Shown here: positions 11,698 through 20,818 of the stretch, piece after piece
Position numbering within the stretch: the first letter of the stretch is position 1
Layout of the letters: each line of letters starts with the position of its first letter
Source: Gymnopus androsaceus JB14
Lineage: Eukaryota; Basidiomycota; Agaricomycetes; Agaricales; Omphalotaceae
Direction of reading: 5' to 3'
Length of the DNA: 64,000 nt
NCBI GenBank assembly: GCA_009733575.1
Contig: ML769413.1
Location: forward strand, 62,001-126,000
The notes under the pieces: generated by a model
The model's input: the letters and a program-made list of their open reading frames with translations, nothing else
The model's database searches: none
What the model was told of the DNA's origin: nothing
Translations under genes and position numbers: made by a program

Positions 11698-12159
11698 TTG
11701 AACGAACGGAGGGAAGCAAGGGATGGGATAGGAGAGCGTCCCATGTCTTAACTTCCCGCCGGCCTTATAAGATAAACATCGATCACATATAACGCCTTAA
11801 AGGCTCGTTGGATCAAAGTAAAATCTAACTGCATGTGTGGTTAATGAAGGTTTGAATGTAGTTTAGACGAGAAAGGACATACCTTCGCAAATATCTCGGC
11901 CCAGTACGTATCAAACACCGGGTAAAGTGGAGAGATAACAACAAGACTTTCAAGAACATAGTAAAAAGCAACGGAATGCAATAGATACACTAAGAGTGGT
12001 AAAATACAACAGGTGGTGTGAAGAAGGAAACTAATCATATTAGAGTCAAAGTATGGATCAAGATAGAGTATTCACTGAAATTGGAACCATGTTAAGCAAG
12101 CCATGTCGGGTAGGAAAGCTTTGTCTCACCATAACCAAAAACAGACGAAAGACTGGGCG
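11698..12159. other. Intergenic, upstream of the membrane-protein gene
   Basis: Contains the promoter side of the minus-strand gene starting at 11697 and the 3' side of the gene ending at 12160. No credible coding region, repeat or RNA gene is seen. Confidence 0.5.
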
Positions 12160-12570
12160 TTACCACGCGATCCCTTCGTTGAACCAGGCTGGAAACTGTT
12201 CCCCTAGCCAGCGAACAAACATCCCAAGGAAAAACCACATTCCTAGTACCCATAATAACGTGAACCAGAACCTACGTCTGGCTCTCGCATCTGCTTCAGC
12301 AAGAGAGTGTGCTGACCGCGGGTCATAATAAGCGTAAGGAATTTGGAGTGCGGAAGCTGGCGTAGGACCGGAAATCGGGTTGGGATGTGATGGAGTAGGT
12401 ACAGCTGCCCATGGATTAAAGTTGACGCTGTTATATGGATCGAAGCTGGCTGCTGGTTGGATCTGAGTGCCAACCTGCGGCTGGGATAGCGCAGAAGGAC
12501 CTGCAGAGCTCGATGTGTATGCTGGAGGAGGAGTGGAATCTCGTTTAAGGTCGTTACTGGAGGGTTCCAT
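12160..12570 (-). CDS. Small proline-rich tail-anchored membrane protein
   Basis: Single exon of 136 residues. The N-terminal two thirds are Pro/Ser/Ala-rich and disordered-looking, with a PPPAY motif near residue 15 that fits a PPxY WW-domain ligand. A basic patch (ARARRRFW) then leads into a single hydrophobic segment, FTLLWVLGMWFFLGMFV, about 20 residues from the C-terminus. This is the layout of a tail-anchored protein with the bulk in the cytosol. PPxY motifs often recruit Nedd4/Rsp5-type ubiquitin ligases, so an adaptor role is possible but is inference. The family is not recognised. Confidence 0.62.
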   Translation of the reverse strand: MEPSSNDLKRDSTPPPAYTSSSAGPSALSQPQVGTQIQPAASFDPYNSVNFNPWAAVPTPSHPNPISGPTPASALQIPYAYYDPRSAHSLAEADARARRRFWFTLLWVLGMWFFLGMFVRWLGEQFPAWFNEGIAW

Positions 12571-12913
12571 TGTTGAAAATGACTGCCAGCAAGAAGATGC
12601 TGGTTCAAAAAGGAAGAAAGATTAAGCTTTGAAGCTAATTATAAGTGGCAGATAACCGAGGAATTCGCCGATAATAGTGTCGTCAATTCGTAAGAGCAGA
12701 AGCAGATATTCCTGCAGAGATGGTCGTTGTTGCAAGCAAGTCGCAAGGCGAACAAGAGCGGAAACAAAAGCTGCGCGTGTGCGTCCGTGGCGTCATCGGT
12801 CTTTAGACGCCAGTCTAAGCGTTAGTAAGATGACTCAGTGTAGATACGAACTAATATATTCTGAAAAGTCGATTCTACACTTCTAGATTGTACCCCTCTA
12901 GCTTCCTTCCTTC
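12571..12913. other. Short intergenic region
   Basis: Upstream region of the tail-anchored protein gene and 3' flank of the F-box gene. Nothing else is recognised. Confidence 0.45.
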
Positions 12914-14681
12914 CTAAGACACCATGTCCCGAAGATGCTTTACTGATAAAGCTTTTGGCTTCGCGGGAGAGCCTTTTCGCAAGACGGATGTCTTGCATGT
13001 CAATAATACGTCCATCCCAGTCTCCTGCAGGATATGGACTGCAGATAGAGATTCCGGATCCATCCACCCATCCCCTGGTACAAGATGAAGCGCAAAATGC
13101 AATGTTTGGAGGGATGTGAGCGTAAGGGAATTAGACTGGGAACGAGATTGAGCCATTGCTGTGATTGCTCGTGCAGAAGGGTGCGATCCTGAATTGGCCT
13201 CTGAGGCGGCCACATGCAAGACAAGATAAACTAACCGAGGGAGCATCACCTCCCCGGATTCCTTCGAGGCAGCAGAATGGCTCACAGTAAGGTCATTGAA
13301 GAATGCGTCTGTTATAGTGCACATTATGTTGATGGAGATGGAGAGGTGTGTGAGGGTAGGAAGAAGTTGACATAACGAAAGTAATTCACTTTCGGAATTC
13401 ACAGTTCCATCACCAAGAGTAAGATGCTGAAGAGAACAAGCTGAGCGTAGCACCATATCGGATATACTCTTTGCCCATATCGGTTCTTTCCAACACAGGC
13501 CATCGCTATTGAGCACATGAAGCGAAATCAAGTCCGATCAGTATAAGGCACTTGAGTAGGTTAATGGATTCATTATACCCAAAATATTGCGAAACATTGA
13601 CTGAAGTCAAAGGTGCCTTTAGTTGGTGTAGTCCATCATCCGGATTCGAGTGCTTGACATACGAATGCATAGATAGGCTGCGTATGCGAGGAGACCGTTC
13701 AAGGAAGTGGATAATGTCTCTACATGGCCAGCCATCAAACGACCCAAAGCTTGTGAGCTGGTCAAAAGGGAAAGAATACCAATAATGGTACTCTGGGACC
13801 GAGAGCGATCTCAACCGAGGAGCATCATGGAAACGCATGAGAAACTCTGGGCCGTCGTGGCGGTCTTGAGCCATATGAATGTCTGGGTCCCATTGTAGTC
13901 TCAAGCTTTCAAGCATTGGAAATCCACCGTTGGGCATGTCATTATAGTCGGTGTTGTCTGACATATCACAAAAAAAGGACCAAGGACCTTTCAAGGTGAT
14001 GTTTCGCCAACGATGCGACTGCCTCACTATGGAGCTCCATAGCTTCCATTTCGAACCTATGAGAGCAATTCCATCAGAATCCCAAGAGATTCCATCGTAT
14101 TGTTCGTGCGTCGCATCTAGAGCTACGATGCAAAGGTCCAAGGGTGCGTCGGTCTCAATATAGCGAGACTCGTAAACTTCCAGCACCCCTATCTCTTCGT
14201 CACGAACCAGATTGACGTAGAGGTTACACCACAAGGATACCATGGAATTCGCCGCATTGCGCCAAACATGAGAGACTTGCGCGAGGTCCAACGCAGGGGT
14301 TGAAACGCTATCAGCCTTGAGCTGAAGACTGTACGAAGAGTCGCCGCATACGAAAGAGAAGATATCCTGGATGATCTCAATCGGAAGCTTTCGTATTGGG
14401 GAGACCAACGCTTCGTTATGGTCCCGGTAGAGTTTCAGACTAGCTCTCTGGCTTTCCAAGGTCTCCAGAGCGTCACGAAGCCGAGTAATCTCCATGTCGT
14501 ATCGGCTCAAATCAGAGTCCACTTCTCCGATTAATGCAAAGAGGCTTGAGGCCTCTGTGTCGGACACATGACACAAGCTACGCAGTTTTTCCATCTCTAG
14601 AAAGGTTCGACGAGGAGCGGAGATTTTGTGTCCACACTCTGAGCATAACGTGCAGTGAAAGAGATTGCGTTCGGGAGACAT
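12914..14681 (-). CDS. F-box/LRR-type protein, one apparent frameshift
   Basis: The first in-frame ATG is at 14681. The N-terminus has CxxC and CxxCGHK-like cysteines, then a helical stretch, then an F-box (PIRKLPIEIIQDIFSFVC, followed by LAQVSHVWRNAA) typical of the large Agaricomycete F-box families, then irregular LRR-like sequence (LESLRLQWDP, RSLSVPEYHYW). F-box proteins are substrate receptors of SCF ubiquitin ligases through Skp1. The frame ends at 13506 (LIGLDFASCAQ stop), while the continuation (ISLHVLNSDGLCWKEP...) runs in another frame from about 13531 to the stop at 12914. No intron can bridge this, so a one-base shift near 13515-13530 is the simplest explanation. The continuation is a natural LRR C-terminus of about 200 residues. 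Confidence 0.7.
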
Positions 14682-14827
14682 AGCTAGGAGTAAATTGAGA
14701 ACCAAATTATCTTCATAAATGGCCGACCCACCATGCGTGTATGTCGCAATAATATCCCTGCAATTGCTAGCTAGATGGTCGAGTACAAGAGGGCCCTAGA
14801 GCGCTTATTGGCTGTACCGTACAGCAA

Positions 14828-14892
14828 GCATGGCGTAGAGTTGATGGAAGTCGCGTACAGTGTACGCGACTTCCATCAACTCTACGCCATGC
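14828..14892. repeat. Perfect 65-bp palindrome (32-bp arms, 1-nt centre)
   Basis: The left arm begins gcatggcgtagagttg and the right arm ends caactctacgccatgc; every base of the 32-nt arms pairs and the centre is a single g at 14860. The match stops abruptly on both sides. It lies at the 5' edge of a decayed Ser-rich gene whose reading continues out of the right arm, so the left arm looks like an inverted copy of the start of that sequence. Confidence 0.97.
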
Positions 14893-16534
14893 CCCAATTT
14901 CGAAGATTCTGAACGACGTCCATCGAGTTCGAGCACTAGCTCTTCTTCCTCAACATCCGACAAGGCTACGTCGACAAGTTCATCGAGCATTTCAGCCTTT
15001 TCACAGACCTTCGCTATGTCTGGCTCAAGCTCTGCGTCTAAATCGACGACGTACTTTCCAAGGTACGGCTACAGCTACGTCGAATGGTCTAACAACTTCG
15101 CATCCGCTGTTCACAGCCATCGAAATCACTACTATTGATGTCAACGGACAAACCGCTACGATTTATACGTCTGTATGTGCAACACGGACGGAAATTCAAC
15201 CTACCATACGCACACGTAAACAGCGTCAAATTTAGGAGGCCCAGCGAGAGCGAGAACGAGATGTAGGTGCGGAAACGGCTGCAGGGGCAAGTTAAGGATG
15301 GAACTCTGTCTTTCTCCGGTACTTATCTGCGTACTTTGTACAATAATAGGAGACGACAGGAGCTAGAATTCAGAGAGGTGAGAATACATTTAGATTTGAT
15401 ATCGTTCTAGTAAGCTGATTCGAGGATCTGTCTATCAGTATCTTGAGGATCCTTCCACGCTTCCCAGTCTCAGCTCAGTCAGGTTGACTACAGACGTCGT
15501 TGCAATAGCTGACTGCACACGTCGCCGCAGCTCAGGTTGAACTACAGACACGTCGCTGCAACTTAGGCTGAACTGCAAACACGTCGCCGCAGCTTAGGCT
15601 GAACTACAGACACGTCGCTGCAACTTGGGCTGAACTGCAACACGTCGCCACAGCTTAGACTGAACTACAGACACGTCGCTGCAACTTAGGCTGAACTGCA
15701 GACACGCAATCTGGGTTTCAGCCAGTTCTGCACAATTATACAAATGATACCGTTGTTGTATACTGCGCTCGATGCTGCCGTCTAATGAATGGTGGCGAAT
15801 CAGACCGCCTTGACTTTCGTCTGTCCGTCCTTTCCCGTCGAGAAATGGGATAAAAGGACATGTTTTCGAGGTAAAAATCATCATCATCTATTGCTACACT
15901 CATCTCACTTGAACACCTTTGCGCAGATTAATCCTCTTCTTCATATACATATCCACTAGATACATGGGCAATCATATATGGCAATCTTCTCCTCGTGTTT
16001 CTCCTCGGTGTTGTCGTTGCGACCATGTACATTAAACACCGTAATCATCTTCAGTATCAGGGTCAACAGGGCTTCTCACTGGGGCGGCGGCTCGTATCGG
16101 TGTCACTACGATGCTTCTTTCTCTTTTGGCCCTGTTACAACCCCTCCCAACCTTTCTACGTCTAGTCCTGGTAGCGCCACCTCAGGGTGCCGCTCCTACT
16201 ACTATCGAGCTCTAGTACCTCCCCGTCGTCATTGGATCCTTGGGCTGCAGAGAAGGAACGTTTACAGGAAATCGCGAACCAAGTTGGGGTAACTGTGCGT
16301 ATCGTTTATCTTTGAGTCGTTCGGGCCCAACTAACCAAAAGCCGTATATTCTAGGTGGGGGCGCTTTCAGAGAGCACGCTCGACACATTGTTGTCAAGCA
16401 TCGAGAATATAAAAGCTGTGCGTAGCTCATTTACTTTCTAAACTTTTGAGATATGTGTGCTAATATCATTTTGCTTGCAGAAAGTCGTTCAACAGCGACA
16501 GGAACGTGAACAGCAGTGGTGCAGAGGAGAGTGA
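14893..16534 (+). pseudogene. Decayed gene for a Ser/Thr-rich single-pass membrane protein
   Basis: Pieces of one protein can be followed on the plus strand in changing frames. First comes a Ser-rich region (SSSSTSSSSSTSDKATSTS), then YGYSYVEWSNN, then after a frame change TTIDVNGQTATIYTSVCATRTE with a stop. Around 15975-16050 there is a hydrophobic segment LLLVFLLGVVVATMY followed by the basic stretch KHRNH, then PWAAEKERLQEIANQVG. Next come two good introns and exons reading GALSESTLDTLLSSIENIK and VVQQRQEREQQW. This order (Ser/Thr-rich ectodomain, one membrane span, cytoplasmic tail) is common for fungal wall-sensor-like proteins. Stops, frame changes and an inserted minisatellite make it a pseudogene. 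The start is missing at the palindrome. Confidence 0.5.
15481..15708. repeat. Minisatellite, 31-bp units in alternating A/B order
   Basis: Seven to eight units of about 31 bp. Odd units read ctacagacacgtcgctgcaa and even units ctgcaaacacgtcgccgcag, so the true repeating element is a dimer of about 62 bp. Single-base differences distinguish the dimers. It is embedded in the decayed Ser-rich gene. Confidence 0.9.
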
Positions 16535-17446
16535 TGGAGAACAAATGAATGAATCTTCCGCCGATATGTTTGAGCTCTCTGTTCTGGCTGCACGCATCGT
16601 CGACCGATGGACAAGGATATAATGTAGTTGGTTACACTTGTGAAATTTGCACCTATTTCTAGAGCAAATAAAGAGCCTTTCCGTTCACTCTCTTCTCCCC
16701 TGAGTCCCCAATCCTTATTCTTCCATGGCACTTTCACCGTCGGAAAATTTAACCACAAGGTGTCGCGCATCATACTACACTCACCGATATGGTACTAGGC
16801 TCTGTTTTTCAAGTTTCTTCTATGAACTCTGCCGAAAGATCTATACAGCTTCTTCTCGCATTGCGCCTTCACTTTCTTGGATCTCCCGAGATTCAAATCC
16901 TTGCCTGATTCCGTTTCTCGTCACCGGTATGTATCGTCTACCCTACAATGGCACTCCGACGACATTCTGACTGCTTCCTCTAGTCGTACTTATGGTTCTC
17001 ACACATGCAGCGCATAGACTGGGCCAGCGCGGATAGTGCAGCTATATCGCGAAGTAGATCGTAACTTTGAATTACACCAAGCAAGTCCATCCTATTCCTG
17101 TCGGTCGATTCCGGAACCAAAAATTTAACTTGTCGAGAAATTTGAGTCCTACTGCAACCAACGACGTTCATAGCTCTCTCCACCAGCCAAATCCCCTTCC
17201 TTCATCTCCAGAACTTTGGGAGCATCTTGAGTGCACTTTGGCGCATCTTTCCTTGACTAGATCCTCTGGCTGAATCATCCCGCTGAGTGGATCTTTCCCT
17301 TCTCATTTTTATTTCTGTCAAGTATACTATGGACTCCAAGAAGATCCAGCCTATCAGTACCATTCTATAAGTCCTTGAGCTGGCTTAAGATATTAATATT
17401 TGTGTTATATGCAGATAAGCAGGACATTGGGACAGACTTCAAGTTA
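16535..17446. other. Intergenic region, no gene recognised
   Basis: Only short unconnected open frames. The right end is the 3' flank of the CHAT gene. No RNA gene or repeat was seen. Confidence 0.45.
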
Positions 17447-20400
17447 TTATTGACCAAAGTGCACGAACGGAGCCCACTTCAAAATATTGTGTTCACCGAC
17501 TTTGTCTTGTAAACTTCTCACTGCTTCATGCAGTGCATAAGCCACCAGTGACCTACCCTCCAGCGCACCTTCCGAGCACAACCTTTGCAGGTTTGAATAA
17601 AACAAGTCTACAATGACGGGTGCATCATCGTCCCCGATGGACCACATTGTGCCAACGACACTCTGATATCCAACAGCAAGCATGCTTGCTGCAAGGTGTA
17701 TGGCTTCGTCGGTAGCTTTGCATCGCCAGTCGCCGTCTGACAGCAGACAGGACAGCTAGCTCTGCGTTATGCATTGACTTGGACATAAGTCGAGACACCT
17801 TCAATGGACCATCGTGAAGAAGAAATGCACTCTCAGTGGCATCGTCAACGTTCTGTACACCATGGCAGGCAAGGTGGAATCCAGCTGCATTTGTCCATTG
17901 CATCAAAGACAGCGTCCATTGTGGCGTTCTGGCCTTCAAGGACCGGAGGATCTAAAAAGTGGCCTTTGATTTTGGATACTTCCTCATTCACGCCAGGAAG
18001 CGAAGGATATCCGGGCGTACTTGACTGAGATACCACCAGAATGCTGTCAGGAAAGGAGATATTGAAACGAGGTTTGAGCAATGCATCTAAAGTTGGTGTG
18101 TAAGACGAAACTGCAAGATCAGAGACCCGCATCCGTTCTCCTTTGGGGTCATAGTCTCCAGCGGCATGGAGAGGAAGGAACGAAAGCGGACCGCATGCAC
18201 ACCATGTAATGTGAGGAAGACAACTAGTCTTCAAATGGTTTGGGGCTGTCCGACTCAGAGGGTCAGGGAGCTGTTTGATATTTGAGTACTCCCCCCACGT
18301 GACGAACAGGTCGAAGGAGACTACTCACTAGGCCAATTTGCTTGAGTATCGGCTTCACAATCAACTGCCACAGGCCACTGAGGATACGCTCCACATCATC
18401 GTATGAATGATGAAACGATTTACTGCTAATCGAAAGACGACTACGATTTCGAAGGGAGATCTTCTGAAGAGCAGATGCTAGCTGTGACTGCATGCTCTTT
18501 ACGACTTCATAAGTCAGCTCTGGGAGAGGAACATGTATCAATTCCTCATCCGGACAGATGACCAGAGCATCACATCGGGTCTTGTCCACATTTATGACCA
18601 CAACGAAGCTCGACTTGGCAGCACAAGCCAGCTCCCTGGACAACTTTGGCTTCAAGAAGCTTTCAAACCCATCAAGTTTCCGAACTTCGGTGAGCAGCTT
18701 CTCGTATTCTGTCGCGAGGCGATGGGTGTGTTGTGTGTAATCGCTCAAGGTCTCCGACTCTGGAGTCATGCGGAGACTAAGCTGTGGGAAGTTGTCCTTG
18801 TCGTGCAGGAGGTCGGCGTCTCGCATGAGCCCCCCTGTATTTTCAAGAGCGACCGAGACTTGCTCTAGTCTGTCTGGAAGATCGAGTGTTGGATAGTGTC
18901 GCCGGAGATCGTCTAGAGGTGCGCGTAGGTGAAGGATCTGGCGCCAAACAACAGACCTGCCCTGTTCGACCCACTCCAATGCTCGGCCAGAGTTTCCCGT
19001 GGCAATAGCAGCAGCGGCTGCAGCATTAAACACGCTTCCGATACGGATGAGCGACTGCAATCGTTGATTGATCCCATTACCAAGCCAAACTACTTGTGGA
19101 ATTGCTTCAAAGACAAATGTATACGCTCGGAGCAGCATATCTGGTGAGGAGAATTGAGGATAGGTAGAGCACAATTCTGCGAGCTGAAGAGCTGCATCAA
19201 GTTTAAGTGAAGGACGAGAAGGGTGGTCTCCCTCGTCGATGAAGAGCTTGAATGCTTCATTGAAGTCCGAATGATTGGGACGATGCTTCATCCGGGTGGA
19301 CAGAGCATGAGCTAGATCAATAAGGAGGATTGATTTGAACGTATGTCCAGGAGGGATAATCCTAACAGCCCGATACTGAGCGTCAATGGCTTCTTCTATG
19401 TCAATATTATCCCTAAAATGGCGAAAGCGAATTAGTAGAGAAGTGCAAAACCTGTGAAGATAAATCGCCCTGTCTGGATGCTTCTCATGAATGTGTTTCA
19501 AGGCATATTTTTGGGTCTCTATTGCAATCGAAAGAGCTTTGATCTCCCCAGAGAGCTCAAAGTGAGCGCAAAAGGCATCTCCGATGTCGCTGGAAAACCC
19601 TGGATATAAGTGATGATTACGAGGCGTGAGGTCCACAGCACGACGGTGTACAATGAGAGCTTCTTCAACATCCTTCAAACTTTCCAAATGCCTGGATCGT
19701 TTCACCAGGGAAACTCCCAGACCATTGAGATATTTGGGCTTAGACGGATCAGTGTCTGGCACGAGCGCAACGGCGCGGCGTTGTAAAGGGATAGCCTCTT
19801 CTAGGTCACTAAATGTTCCAAGTTGGCCGAAGCGCTGAAAAAAAGCTGATCCAAGGGTGTACAGATATTGTGACTGCTCAGGGTGGTTTTCGGGAGTGTT
19901 CTCTACCACAATTTTCATGATCGCGATAGCGCTGTCAACGCGGTCGACAGAGTTAATACTGTCGTAGAGTTGAAGGGCCCAAGTGCCAGCTGCGGCAAGC
20001 TTGTTGAGCTGTTCCAAGGCAGGCTTCTCTGGGTCGACATAACCACCACCCACCATAGCAGCAGCTTCATCGAAGAGGATCTGAATGAAAAGAGGTGAGT
20101 GCCTTGAAAGATGCACTTTATACAAGAATACTCACGTTAACGCGGAAACGTTTCTTACCAAGCTGGTCTTGGACGGATTGGCTCGAAGACAAATTCATAG
20201 CTGGCTCATCAGAGGCGGCAGTCTTTCATACCAAGATTTGAGCAGTGCATATATCAAAGCACGTCCACAAGATGCTTGCCTCAAGAGCTTCCTGAGATTG
20301 AGGCACTTTATGTGGCTCATCATTTGTCGAATCTCTCTCGATTCTATGCAGCTGTGTTCGAGTTTAGTTTAAACAAAGATCGAGTATGATAGGTCATACC

Positions 20401-20474
20401 TCATCAGATAACGCATCACCCTCGTCGCTCCGCGCTTCATCCCGTGAACACGGAGTTTCGATATTGGAGGACAT
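17447..20474 (-). CDS. TPR-CHAT caspase-like protein, frame-broken in the protease core
   Basis: The start is at 20474 (MSSNIETPCSR). Two or three short 5' exons lead to a long exon ending at 18329. A 58-nt intron (18328-18271) follows, then the CHAT domain. Degenerate TPR-like helices occupy the N-terminal half (e.g. EQSQYLYTLGSAFFQRFGQL). The CHAT part is unmistakable: LPHITWCACGPLSFLPLHAAG, FHLACHGVQN (catalytic His), the LSA of the catalytic-Cys motif, SVVGTMWSIGDDDAP and the C-terminal WAPFVHFGQ. CHAT proteases are clan CD relatives of caspases and separase. Three single-base lesions fall in this core: one extra base just before HLACHG (near 17878), one missing base in the codon expected to be Cys in SACQT (near 17741), and one missing base near 17709. 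As given, no intact active site can be translated. Confidence 0.8.
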
Positions 20475-20818
20475 TTTAATGCAGAGCCTAAGAAGACGAA
20501 AAGCCACAAGGGTGCTTGGAATTGGGGAGAGAGAGTCCTAGTGGTGATTCTGAGTGTAACGGCGCTTACTCTCCGCATTTAAACGCCCGCGAACTTGGCG
20601 ATAATATTATAGCGTTCTGGGATTGTTCTGGGATAGGATCCGTGAATGACATTGACAAAAGTGAATCAAGTAACGTGGATGTACGCGACTCCACGGCTTA
20701 TTGACAATGATAGCAAACTCGACCTTTATTATCATACACGACGAATAATAGATACTAAACTAAGTATGTGCGTAGATTTATGCTAAACTTATATGCAGCA
20801 AACTTAAATAACAGAAAA
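20475..20818. other. Promoter side of the CHAT gene
   Basis: 344 bases between the CHAT start codon and the stop of the next minus-strand gene. AT-rich toward 20780; no feature can be named. Confidence 0.45.

Noticed and set aside
15481..15708. CRISPR-like array, because of regularly spaced repeats.
   Set aside because: Repeat units abut directly with no unique spacers, and the organism is a eukaryote; it is a minisatellite.
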